From positions 434,001 through 498,000 of the forward strand of contig OW818666.1 in NCBI GenBank assembly GCA_942493035.1: DNA of 64,000 nt, written 5' to 3'. The translations under genes were made by a program, and so were the position numbers. The notes beneath the pieces were generated by a model, which had not been told where the DNA came from, did no database searches, and worked only from the letters and a program-made list of their open reading frames with translations. Of the stretch, positions 24,745 through 34,011 are shown piece by piece. How positions within the stretch are numbered: position 1 is the first letter of the stretch; each line of letters opens with the position of its first letter. This DNA comes from WRGT01 sp942493035 (GTDB lineage Bacteria; Spirochaetota; UBA4802; UBA5550).

Positions 24745-27015
24745 ATGATTTTGGATCAGAAGAGAACTATACTGCTTGTCGAAGATGAAGCCATAATCTC
24801 GTTAACTTTAGCGCAATCTATTAAGAATTTCGGCTATGAAGTTGTTACTGTGAATTCGGGCGAGAGGGCTGTAAAAATATGTATTGAGAGCGATAGAATC
24901 AATTTTGTTCTGATGGATCTCGATCTTGGACCCGGCATGCATGGTCCTGAAGCAGCGAGAGAGATTTTAAAAAAAAGAAATATTCCGATTGTTTTTCTGA
25001 CAGCTCATTCAGGACAGCAGATGGTGGAGAGTGTCATCGGTATTCCTCATTACGGATATATAATGAAAAGTTCAGGGGATTTTCTTCTGAAATCTTCGAT
25101 TGAAATGGCGTTTCAACATTTTGATGCTCATGAAAAAGTTAAGGCAAGTGAAGCCAGATTCAAATCTATTATTGAGCTGGCTCCTGATGCTATTCTTCTG
25201 GGAAACCCGGTTGGTATAATAATAGGAGCGAATGAAAGGGCGAGTGAACTTACCGGTTACAGCTATGATGAATTAATTGGTGAGAGTATACAGATTCTTT
25301 TTAAGGAAGATGAACGAAAACGTGTACCTCTTAGATATGATCTTCTTCAGCAAGGGGAGATTGTCAGGAGTGATCGTATTCTTACAAGAAAAGACGGTTC
25401 AGATGTATTCATCGGGATGAATAGTAAAATGATGCCCGACGGTATGTATCAGACATTTATACGGGATATGACTGAACATAAAATAGCCGAGGATAAACTT
25501 GCTGCCGAGAAGGAACGTCTTGCCGTTACACTCCGAAGTATCGGTGATGCTGTCATCACCACAAATACTCATGGTAATATTGTAATAATGAATAAAATAG
25601 CTGAGGAGCTAACCGGTTGGACTATTAATGAAGCTGAGGGGAGTCCACTCTCTGATGTTTTTAATATTATAGATGAAGCAACACGCTCTCAATGTGAAAA
25701 TCCTGCTGCGAGAGTCATGGAAACAGGATCTATAACTGAAATTGAAAATAATACAATACTTATATCGCGTGACGGAACTGAGAGAATTATTTCTGACAGC
25801 GGAGCACCGATAAAAGATAATAATAATTTAATCTCCGGAGTAGTTATTGTCTTTAGAGATATGACCGAGAAGAGAAAACTTCTTGATGCAGTTCAGCAGA
25901 CCGACAGGCTGAATTCGCTGGGCGTACTTGCCGGAGGTATTGCCCATGATTTCAATAATCTTTTAAGCGGAATATTCGGCTACATAGAGATGGCCAGATT
26001 GAAAAGCAGTTCTGATAAAAATGTTATGGAATATCTTGATAAAGCATTTACTGTTTTTGACAGAGCCCGTGGTCTTACTCAGCAGCTTCTTACTTTTTCA
26101 AAAGGGGGATTGCCGATACGTAAAACCGGAGATATATCTCTGCTCATTAAAGATAGTACCGAGTTTGTTCTATCCGGTTCAAATATTTCATATGACTTTG
26201 AAGTGGGTGAAAATCTGAGGCTATGTGATTTTGATGAAAATCAGATAGCACAGGTAATTGATAATATTATTATCAATGCCAAGCAGGCTATGCCTTTGGG
26301 AGGAAGGATTTCGGTCACTGTTAAAAATTATTTTCTTGATAAGCATGTCATTCCGATTCTCCGCAGCGGAGATTATATAAAAATATCGATAACAGATACC
26401 GGCATCGGTATTCAACAGGATCATCTTAAACGAATCTTTGATCCATTTTTTACAACCAAGCAGCAGGGTAACGGACTGGGATTAGCCACATGTTATTCCA
26501 TTATAAAAAAGCATGACGGTTTTATCGAAGCAAAATCGTCTCCGGGTAAAGGTTCTGAATTTGTTATATATCTTCCCGCATCGGAGGAGGGCGTTGAAAA
26601 TGATTTATATTCAGGTACGATGCAGCATACCGGTTCCGGTAAAATTCTGATTATGGATGACGAGGATTTTATCCGGGATATTTCAATCGGTTTACTGAAG
26701 CTGATAGGCTACGATGGTGTTGAGGCGGCGGATGGAGTGGAGGTTCTGAATATTCTCGCTAAGGCAAATGAAAACGGGGAACCTTTTGACGGAGCTATTC
26801 TTGACCTGACTATACCTGGAGGTATGGGGGGGAGGGAGACTCTCGTTGAAATAAGAAAACTTTATCCCGATCTTCCAGTCTTCGCATCAAGCGGTTTTTC
26901 GGAGGATCCTGTGATTGCTAAACCTCATGATTTCGGATTTACCGGAAGTATCCGCAAGCCATACCGGAAGGATGAGCTGGCGGAGATGCTGAATGAATAT
27001 TTGATGAAGAAGTAG
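24745..27015 (+). CDS. Hybrid sensor histidine kinase (REC-PAS-PAS-HisKA-HATPase-REC)
   Basis: This is a 756-residue soluble signalling protein. An N-terminal receiver domain has LLVEDEA and phospho-acceptor D58 (VLMDLDLG). Two PAS domains follow (residues about 135-255 and 260-385). The kinase core has an H-box GGIAHDFNNLL (His near 401), an N-box DNIIINAKQAMP, and G-boxes DTGIGI and GNGLGLA. A C-terminal receiver holds ILDLTIPGG (Asp near 686). With no membrane segment, the signal is cytoplasmic. GGAG abuts the ATG, so TTG at 24751, six bases downstream of it, may be the true start. Confidence 0.9.
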   Translation: MILDQKRTILLVEDEAIISLTLAQSIKNFGYEVVTVNSGERAVKICIESDRINFVLMDLDLGPGMHGPEAAREILKKRNIPIVFLTAHSGQQMVESVIGIPHYGYIMKSSGDFLLKSSIEMAFQHFDAHEKVKASEARFKSIIELAPDAILLGNPVGIIIGANERASELTGYSYDELIGESIQILFKEDERKRVPLRYDLLQQGEIVRSDRILTRKDGSDVFIGMNSKMMPDGMYQTFIRDMTEHKIAEDKLAAEKERLAVTLRSIGDAVITTNTHGNIVIMNKIAEELTGWTINEAEGSPLSDVFNIIDEATRSQCENPAARVMETGSITEIENNTILISRDGTERIISDSGAPIKDNNNLISGVVIVFRDMTEKRKLLDAVQQTDRLNSLGVLAGGIAHDFNNLLSGIFGYIEMARLKSSSDKNVMEYLDKAFTVFDRARGLTQQLLTFSKGGLPIRKTGDISLLIKDSTEFVLSGSNISYDFEVGENLRLCDFDENQIAQVIDNIIINAKQAMPLGGRISVTVKNYFLDKHVIPILRSGDYIKISITDTGIGIQQDHLKRIFDPFFTTKQQGNGLGLATCYSIIKKHDGFIEAKSSPGKGSEFVIYLPASEEGVENDLYSGTMQHTGSGKILIMDDEDFIRDISIGLLKLIGYDGVEAADGVEVLNILAKANENGEPFDGAILDLTIPGGMGGRETLVEIRKLYPDLPVFASSGFSEDPVIAKPHDFGFTGSIRKPYRKDELAEMLNEYLMKK

Positions 27016-27210
27016 AATGCCCTCATCCCCCTCCTGCCCATTTTCAGCTTTTGACTGAGAGATTTGTGCATGTCAATTTTCAAAAAAAAGTATTTACTTT
27101 TTTTCAGTTTTAATCATTACTATTATATCTTCAAACCCTCTCCCGGCTTTTAGCCGGGAGAGGGTGCGCGAGCGACAGCAATGCGCGGGTGAGGCGGAGG
27201 GTAATGAGGG
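27016..27210. repeat. Inverted-repeat element upstream of recC
   Basis: The core hairpin at 27135-27165 has arms ACCCTCTCCCGGC and GCCGGGAGAGGGT. Outer segments CCCTCATCCCCCTCC (27021-27035) and GGGTGAGGCGGAGGG (27187-27201) are partly complementary. It ends within 12 bases of the recC start. Confidence 0.55.
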
Positions 27211-27221
27211 TGGAGAGGTCA

Positions 27222-30200
27222 ATGCCGGGATTAACACTATACTCAGGGAACAGACTGGAAATTCTGGCGGATAAATTCGCAGAGACAATAACTATCGCAC
27301 CTCTTCCTGTGATGATGAAGGAGTCGATTGTACTTCAGAGTATGGGGATGATGAAATGGCTATCTGTTGAGATGAGCAGACGGCTTGGTGTATGGTCGAA
27401 TTACGAGTATATATTTCCGAACAGAATGGTGGGGAATATTCTCAATTCGTTTCTTCCGGGGAAAGGGAGTGAAAGATTTTTCGATAAGGATATAATGACA
27501 TGGAGATGCGCAGCTCTTATTTTAAAAGAGAAAAGCAATCCATGTTTTGCAGAGGTTGCTTCATATATTAAAGATGATGCAGCCGGTCTTAAACTTTATC
27601 AGATATCATCAAAGATAATAGATCTATACGATCAGTATATGACATTCCGGCCTGAGATGATTATTGACTGGGATAAAGATGATACAATGGGGGGATGGCA
27701 GGGGGATTTATGGCGGATGCTTACCGGAGATATGAACGGAGATCATCCTCCGGCTCTTCTATATGAGGTGTACAAAACTCTGGAGTCTAAAGGGGGGATC
27801 ACTCCGGTTAATCTTCCGGAACGGATTACTGTCTTTGGTATATCATATATTCCGATGTATCACCTCAATATTTTACGCGCTGCATCGTTGTACTCCGATG
27901 TAAATCTTTTTATCCTGAATCCTTCAGCGGAATACTGGGGAAATATTTTAACTGAAAAAGAGAAGCGGAGGATAATATCAACATCTCCGATACTCCCCGG
28001 TGATCCGGAAGATTATCTTCATATAGAACAGGGGAATGTGCTACTTGCGTCACTGGGGCGCGTGGGTAGAGACTTTCTATTTAATATATTCATGTCCGAT
28101 CTTTATACAGTTGAACTCTTTGAGGAACCTGAACGTAAATCACTCTTGTCTATGATTCAAAACGATATATACACAATGAATAACGGGAAACCGGGGTCAG
28201 GAAAATTTACTTTTTCTGAAGAGGAAATTCTAAATGACAGTTCAATTATTATAAACTCATGCCACAGCACAATGAGAGAGGTTGAGGTTCTCCACGACTA
28301 TATTCTTGAACTTTTAAATAACGACAAAACTCTGGCTCCGGGTGATATTCTTGTAATGACTCCGGATATAGAGAATTATTCAAGCTCAATTCAGGGGATT
28401 TTCGGCAGGAGAAGCGATGGTGTCCCGCGTATTCCTTTTAGAATTGTAGATAGAAAACTTAAGAATACAAGTATAGCAATTGAAACTTTTTTTAAAGTTC
28501 TATCCATCGGGGAGGATAGATTTACATCTTCATCTCTTCTGAGTATTGCCGATTGTGATGAGGTACGGGAGAGATTTAATCTTACTCATGAGGATATGGA
28601 TAAGGTCGGGAGATGGGTCCGTGAAACTGCCGTTTTCTGGGGGATCGATGGAGATTATAAAGAGGAGCTTGGTCTTCCGGGAATTTACGAAAACACATGG
28701 GAGTTTGGTCTTAACAGAATGCTCATGGGCGGAATAATGAGCAATGATGGGGAGACTTCTCTTGGTATCCTTCCATACTCTGAAATTGAGGGGAGTGATC
28801 TTCAGATCCTCGGAAGGTTTATCTCTCTTTTTAATTCATTACGTGCAATTTATTATATGCTGAAAAAGGATTACACCCTCGCTGAGTGGAGTGAAGTGAT
28901 TTCTTTTATTATTGATTCTCTTTTTGCAGATGAAGAAATTCCTGTGTCGATAATCCCTGTATCTTCAGCAGCAGTAAAAATCAGAAGTCTGCAGAATGAC
29001 TCACTCTTCTCTGAGAAGATAAGTCCCGGTGTTATCAGAGAATATCTTGATAAAGCTGTATCGGAGTCCGGATCGGGAAAGGATTTTGTAAGCGGCACTC
29101 TTACATTCTGCGAGATGCTTCCGATGAGAAGCATTCCATGCCGTGTTATATGCATTCTTGGTATGAACGATTCGGCTTTTCCCAGGAAATCAAGAGCTTT
29201 AAGTTTCGATCTAACATCTGAAATACCCAAGAGGGGGGACCGGTCAGTACGGGATGAGGACAGGTATCTGTTTCTGGAGACGCTTGTCTCTGCAAGAGAT
29301 AATCTCTATCTGAGCTATACCGGGCAGAGTCTCAGCAGCAATAATCAGCTTAATCCGTCAGTGGTGATAAGTGAACTTCTGGAGTATATAGATGAATTCT
29401 ACGTAACTGAAGATAGTGAAAAAAAGATAAGCAATTATATTTTTAAAACACATCGTATACAGCCATATAATCCTGTTTACTTTATTCCCGGAAGCGGATT
29501 CTTTACGTATCAGGGTAGCCGGATCGATGGTGCAAGATCATATGCCCTAAGTGAAAAATCTGATTACATGTTTATGGATAAACCTCTCCCTCCATTAAGC
29601 GGAGATGAGAAGAGTATAAGTATCGGTGAACTGGCTGCATTTCTGATTAATCCTTCTAAGGTACTGATGAACAAACGTCTCGGGCTTTACCTCGGTCTGC
29701 GGAGCGATGAATATATAGAAGAGGAATCATTTACTCCCGATTTTCTGGACCAGTACAAACTTGATTCCGGAATAATGGAAGCGCTGCGTTGCGGGAGAAG
29801 CCGTGAGAGTCATTTTGAAATTGTAAAGGCCGCAGGTGGACTGCCGCACAGTACTCCCGGCGAGATTACCTACGGGAGTTCATATACGCAGGTTAAAAAT
29901 TTTTACGACCGGTTCAGTTATCTTCTTAAAGACAAAATGGATAAAGTTATTATTGATCTGGATATAGACGGATTTAATCTTACCGGATCCGCAGATAATA
30001 TATACGGCGGAAAGGTTATCTTCTTCCGTTATGCTTCGGCGAAAGGTATGGATCTTCTCAGCGCATGGATTACTCATCTTGCCCTTTGTGCTTCCGGGAC
30101 CTTTTCCGGTGAAACACTTCTTGTCTCAAAGAACGGATCTTTCAGCTGGAGCCACGTTCAGGAGAGCAGAAAAATTCTTTCATCATTTTTAGAAATTTAC

Positions 30201-30476
30201 GAAAAGGGTATGACTAAACCTCTTCCGCTTTTTCCGAAAAGTTCATTGAAATTTGCAGAGACTTTTTTTGACGGGAAGAAGGGGGAACCGGGAGCCCGTG
30301 CATTTAAGGCGGCAGCATCGTCTTTCAGGAACAGTTTTTTCGGCGGAGACTCCGATGACCCGTATATACAGAAGCTTTTTGGAGATTCATATACACTTTC
30401 AGATCAGTTCCGTAAATACACATTGAAAGTTTATGAATCGCTCTTTGAGAATGTAAAAATGGAGGTGGAGATATGA
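27222..30476 (+). CDS. recC: Exodeoxyribonuclease V subunit gamma (RecC)
   Basis: This is a 1084-residue RecC-like protein, the inactive helicase-fold subunit that scans for Chi and holds RecB and RecD together in double-strand-break repair. The N-terminus LTLYSGNRLEILADKFAE and the internal blocks WSNYEYIFPNRMVGNIL, RVTVFGISYIP-like and RVICILGMNDSAFPR match the family. GAGAGG lies seven bases before ATG 27222; an in-frame extension upstream to 27189 falls in repeat DNA and is rejected. The stop overlaps the recB start (ATGA). Confidence 0.9.
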   Translation: MPGLTLYSGNRLEILADKFAETITIAPLPVMMKESIVLQSMGMMKWLSVEMSRRLGVWSNYEYIFPNRMVGNILNSFLPGKGSERFFDKDIMTWRCAALILKEKSNPCFAEVASYIKDDAAGLKLYQISSKIIDLYDQYMTFRPEMIIDWDKDDTMGGWQGDLWRMLTGDMNGDHPPALLYEVYKTLESKGGITPVNLPERITVFGISYIPMYHLNILRAASLYSDVNLFILNPSAEYWGNILTEKEKRRIISTSPILPGDPEDYLHIEQGNVLLASLGRVGRDFLFNIFMSDLYTVELFEEPERKSLLSMIQNDIYTMNNGKPGSGKFTFSEEEILNDSSIIINSCHSTMREVEVLHDYILELLNNDKTLAPGDILVMTPDIENYSSSIQGIFGRRSDGVPRIPFRIVDRKLKNTSIAIETFFKVLSIGEDRFTSSSLLSIADCDEVRERFNLTHEDMDKVGRWVRETAVFWGIDGDYKEELGLPGIYENTWEFGLNRMLMGGIMSNDGETSLGILPYSEIEGSDLQILGRFISLFNSLRAIYYMLKKDYTLAEWSEVISFIIDSLFADEEIPVSIIPVSSAAVKIRSLQNDSLFSEKISPGVIREYLDKAVSESGSGKDFVSGTLTFCEMLPMRSIPCRVICILGMNDSAFPRKSRALSFDLTSEIPKRGDRSVRDEDRYLFLETLVSARDNLYLSYTGQSLSSNNQLNPSVVISELLEYIDEFYVTEDSEKKISNYIFKTHRIQPYNPVYFIPGSGFFTYQGSRIDGARSYALSEKSDYMFMDKPLPPLSGDEKSISIGELAAFLINPSKVLMNKRLGLYLGLRSDEYIEEESFTPDFLDQYKLDSGIMEALRCGRSRESHFEIVKAAGGLPHSTPGEITYGSSYTQVKNFYDRFSYLLKDKMDKVIIDLDIDGFNLTGSADNIYGGKVIFFRYASAKGMDLLSAWITHLALCASGTFSGETLLVSKNGSFSWSHVQESRKILSSFLEIYEKGMTKPLPLFPKSSLKFAETFFDGKKGEPGARAFKAAASSFRNSFFGGDSDDPYIQKLFGDSYTLSDQFRKYTLKVYESLFENVKMEVEI

Positions 30477-32419
30477 GTACATTAAGTATAAGTGAATTTG
30501 ATGTAATTGAATCACCGCTCTCCGGTACAAATCTTATTGAAGCAAGTGCCGGCACAGGTAAGACCTATGCTATCTCAATAATTTTTCTCCGTCTTATAGT
30601 CGAAAACAATTTCAGGATAGAGGATATCCTTGTCGTCACATTTACAATCCCTGCAACTATGGAACTCCGTTTGAGAATAAGGGACAGGTTGCGCGATGCG
30701 GTGTTTGTCATTGAAGGGAACTCAATCGAAGATAAGACTGTAAATCTTTTGATGGGTAAATATAAAGGCGACAATATTATGAAGCAGAGAATATTGACTT
30801 CGCTTAAAAGCTTTGACCAGGCATCGGTGTATACAATTCACTCTTTCTGCCAGCAGATGCTTGTAGATAATGCATTTGAAAGCGGTTCGCTTTTCAATTC
30901 CGAGATTGTAAATGATAATGCTTTAATCGAACGGGGAGTGACCGATCTCTGCAGACTCACCCTGTATAATACTTCACCCGCGCTTGTTTCATACTTTATG
31001 GATAACTGCAGTGTCGGTGAACTCCTTGAACTTTATAAGAAGAGACCTCTGTCGCCGGATCTCCGCATAGAGCCGGAAGATTCAGATGCCGATATAGAAT
31101 CACTGGAGAGATGCCGTAATCTTATAAGTGAACTCTATATAGAGTTATCTTCCGCATGGGCGCGGGAGTCCGGCAGAGTCACTGATATTTTCTGCAGCTC
31201 AAAAATTCTGAAAGGGAATATATATCGGGAGGATTCAATGGATTCTCTTATCGAAGAGATGAATGATTATATTGCATCTGAAATTCCATTTGTTCTTTTC
31301 GACAGGTTTTATAATTACACCTCTGACAAAATAAGAGACTCGCTGAAAAAAGGGTGTGAGTATCCGGAGTCTGAAGTTTTTGACATCTGTCAGAAAATAT
31401 ATACAGCCAATGAAGAGTATAACAATGCCGGATCACTGATGCTTATCAGCATAAAAAAGAGACTCTTCGATGTGATAGACGATCAGGTGCTCAGCAATAA
31501 AAGTCAGAATAGCAGGAGATCTTTCGATGATCTGATCAAAGATGCTCAGAGGGGATTGAACGGAAAGTCGGGTAAACTCCTTGAGGATAAAGTCCGTGCC
31601 CGCTATAAGGCCGCTCTGATCGATGAGTTTCAGGATACGGACAATCTGCAGTTTGATATATTCAGCCGTCTATTCAACAACGACATGACAATATTATTTC
31701 TGATCGGTGACCCGAAGCAGGCAATCTACAGGTTCCGCGGTGCTGATATATTTTCTTATATGAAAGCGTCTCAGCTTATGAAAAACCGTTACACCCTTGC
31801 ACGGAATTGGCGTTCAAGACAGGAGCTTATAGAGTCGGTTAATACCATTTTCGAAAGATGCACCAATCCGTTTATATTTGATAAAATTCAGTTTTATCCA
31901 GTAAGGCCCGGTGAAGAGACTCAGGGTGCAATTTTTATGAAACAGGGAGTGAGAGTTCCGCCATTTGATATATGGCTGGCCGGTGAGGGGAGTGAATCTG
32001 CCGAGAGTATGCTCATTGAAAAACTTTCATCCGAGATTTCTCTTCTTATAAACAGAGGCGATGATAATCCCTATACTCTTGGAGATAGAGCAATAAATCC
32101 CGGTGACATCGCCGTACTGGTCCGCACGCGTAAACAGGGGATAGCTGTGAGAGATGCCTTTGCCATGTACAGCATACCATCCGTTTCACGGGGGATGGAT
32201 AATGTATTTCATTCCGACGAGGCTCTGGCTCTGTATTTTATTGTGTCGGCGATTGCTGATCCTGCGAATTATAATCTTGTAAAAGCCGCGTCATCAACAA
32301 TCGCAATGGGGGGAGTGCTGATCTGCTCTACGGTTATCACCGGAATTCCACTGAAGGTAAAGATGGTCTTGATGCTGTTACTTCCAGGTTTTATGATTAC
32401 AGGGAGACCTGGCTTTTAG
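30473..32419 (+). CDS. recB: RecB, N-terminal part up to a frameshift
   Basis: The helicase half of exodeoxyribonuclease V beta subunit. Walker A is EASAGTGKTYAI (near residue 26). Motif Ia is followed by IHSFCQQML. The DExx box is ALIDEFQDTD, and IGDPKQAIYRFRGAD and LARNWRSR follow. The frame is good up to VKAASSTIAMG; after the run of six G at 32308-32313 the predicted residues stop looking like RecB and the frame ends at 32419. A -1 shift there restores a RecB-like reading (YGYHRN, YDYRETWLLGGF) into the next frame. The complete protein would be about 1179 residues, normal for RecB. Confidence 0.85.
   Translation: MSTLSISEFDVIESPLSGTNLIEASAGTGKTYAISIIFLRLIVENNFRIEDILVVTFTIPATMELRLRIRDRLRDAVFVIEGNSIEDKTVNLLMGKYKGDNIMKQRILTSLKSFDQASVYTIHSFCQQMLVDNAFESGSLFNSEIVNDNALIERGVTDLCRLTLYNTSPALVSYFMDNCSVGELLELYKKRPLSPDLRIEPEDSDADIESLERCRNLISELYIELSSAWARESGRVTDIFCSSKILKGNIYREDSMDSLIEEMNDYIASEIPFVLFDRFYNYTSDKIRDSLKKGCEYPESEVFDICQKIYTANEEYNNAGSLMLISIKKRLFDVIDDQVLSNKSQNSRRSFDDLIKDAQRGLNGKSGKLLEDKVRARYKAALIDEFQDTDNLQFDIFSRLFNNDMTILFLIGDPKQAIYRFRGADIFSYMKASQLMKNRYTLARNWRSRQELIESVNTIFERCTNPFIFDKIQFYPVRPGEETQGAIFMKQGVRVPPFDIWLAGEGSESAESMLIEKLSSEISLLINRGDDNPYTLGDRAINPGDIAVLVRTRKQGIAVRDAFAMYSIPSVSRGMDNVFHSDEALALYFIVSAIADPANYNLVKAASSTIAMGGVLICSTVITGIPLKVKMVLMLLLPGFMITGRPGF
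32308..32314 (+). other. recB: Frameshift site: G6 tract in recB
   Basis: ATG GGG GGA in the upstream frame must become GGG AGT GCT in the downstream frame. The heptamer G GGG GGA fits the X XXY YYZ pattern of -1 slippage. One missing G, from genuine mutation, phase variation or sequencing error, explains it equally well. Confidence 0.75.
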
Positions 32420-32433
32420 GCGGTTTCCTCAAC

Positions 32434-34011
32434 ATGATAACTGACTTTCTTGAAGGTGAATCTGTTGCTTCAAGACTCTTTGCTCTGAACGGCGGAGAGA
32501 GGATGGTAACAAATATAAATCATGTAGCCGAACTGCTCCATACGGCCGAGCATGAAAACGATTTTACTCCGAGAGAACTTGTAACATGGTTCGGCAATAC
32601 GATGTCGAATCCTCCCGATGATGATGAATACTCCATGAGGCTTGAGCGGGATGACGATGCTGTAAATATTGTTACAATGCACGCTTGTAAAGGACTGGAA
32701 TTTCCCGTGGTCTATTGCCCATTCCTTGCGCACTCCGGTGACGGGAAAAGTGACTATGTTATATATCACGATCCGGCGGATCATAACAGGCCGGTATTGT
32801 ATCTCGATAAAAATGTTCCCGATGAGGTGAAGGCTATTAAGGCCTCTGAGGATCTGGCGGAGAATGTAAGACTTTTATATGTTGCGCTTACCAGGGCGAA
32901 GTCGGCATGCCGTGTTATGTTTGCTCCTAATAGAAATTTCGGAAAGTCCGCGGCGTTTCACATCTTTGTGAAAAGTTCCGGATATGAAACTGCCGGCTAC
33001 AGCAGGGAAATTCTTATATCTGCTCTGCGAGATCTGCAGAATAAATCGGATGGAAGAATATCTTTTTCAGATGGTACAATTTCTGAAGGTAAAGCTTACA
33101 TTGCAGAGAAGCATTCAACAGATGAGATAAGCGTACGGGAGTTTAAGGGTGAGGTTAAGTCATGCTGGAAAACTCACAGTTACAGTGCAATTGTTCACAG
33201 CTTTGCATCACAGGTTGATGCTGACGGGAAGGATTTTCAGTCTGAATTTCACGCGAAGCAGGGGAGAGGTGAGGGTATATTCGGATTCGAGTCCGGAGCC
33301 AGAGCCGGTTTATGCATACATGAGATTTTCGAGAAGACCGATTTTAATTCGAATGATAAAATATCGGTTACAGAAGCCTGCGGTGAGATTCTCGATAAGT
33401 ACAGATTCGATGTTTCATCGAAAGTCCATCTTGCGGAGATGTTTTTTAATGTTGTAAATTCTGTCCTTGATGACCGGACGGGTCTTAAGCTTTATGACAT
33501 TGAATCCGGTTCCAGACTTACAGAGCTTGAATTCAGTTTCCCTGTTGATGTATTTGATCCGGTTAAATTCAGGGATATATTTATAGACGGTGATTTATAC
33601 TGCGATAAAATTTATCGTAGGATTGCCGGTAATCACAGCGAACCGGGCGGAATGATGAAGGGCTTTATAGATTTAATATTCGAAAATGATGGTAAATATT
33701 ATATTGCAGACTGGAAATCCAATCACCTTGGGAATTCCTCCGGCGAATACTCTAAGGAGAGAATTACTGACGAGATGGAGAAGCATAACTATTTTCTGCA
33801 GTACTATATATACTCCGCGGCTCTTATCCGATATCTCAGGCACCGCCTTGGAGATATTTTCAATTATGATAAACATTTTGGCGGGGTATATTACTTCTTT
33901 GTCAGAGGAATGAATCCCGAAGCAGAGGGGAGTCCTGGAATTTTTTTTGACAGACCGGATATTGCTGTGCTTGAAAAACTGGATAACTATTTCGCCGGAG
34001 TAGAACAATGA
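32434..34011 (+). CDS. recB: RecB, C-terminal part after the frameshift
   Basis: This is the remaining half of RecB. It includes the helicase segments GGERMVTNINHVAELLH, VTMHACKGLEFPVVYCP and LLYVALTRAKSAC, then the nuclease domain. The nuclease motif is GFIDLIFENDGKYYIADWKSN (Asp and Lys of the D-x-K pair) with QYYIYSAAL behind it, as in RecB-family nucleases that degrade DNA ends. The ATG at 32434 is internal to the domain and has no ribosome site, so this part needs the upstream frame. It overlaps recD by four bases (ATGA). Confidence 0.85.
   Translation: MITDFLEGESVASRLFALNGGERMVTNINHVAELLHTAEHENDFTPRELVTWFGNTMSNPPDDDEYSMRLERDDDAVNIVTMHACKGLEFPVVYCPFLAHSGDGKSDYVIYHDPADHNRPVLYLDKNVPDEVKAIKASEDLAENVRLLYVALTRAKSACRVMFAPNRNFGKSAAFHIFVKSSGYETAGYSREILISALRDLQNKSDGRISFSDGTISEGKAYIAEKHSTDEISVREFKGEVKSCWKTHSYSAIVHSFASQVDADGKDFQSEFHAKQGRGEGIFGFESGARAGLCIHEIFEKTDFNSNDKISVTEACGEILDKYRFDVSSKVHLAEMFFNVVNSVLDDRTGLKLYDIESGSRLTELEFSFPVDVFDPVKFRDIFIDGDLYCDKIYRRIAGNHSEPGGMMKGFIDLIFENDGKYYIADWKSNHLGNSSGEYSKERITDEMEKHNYFLQYYIYSAALIRYLRHRLGDIFNYDKHFGGVYYFFVRGMNPEAEGSPGIFFDRPDIAVLEKLDNYFAGVEQ

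Noticed and set aside
32434..34011. The second recB half as an independent gene
   Set aside because: Its first ATG is inside a conserved RecB region with no ribosome site, and the same frame continues upstream to the G-run with RecB-like residues.
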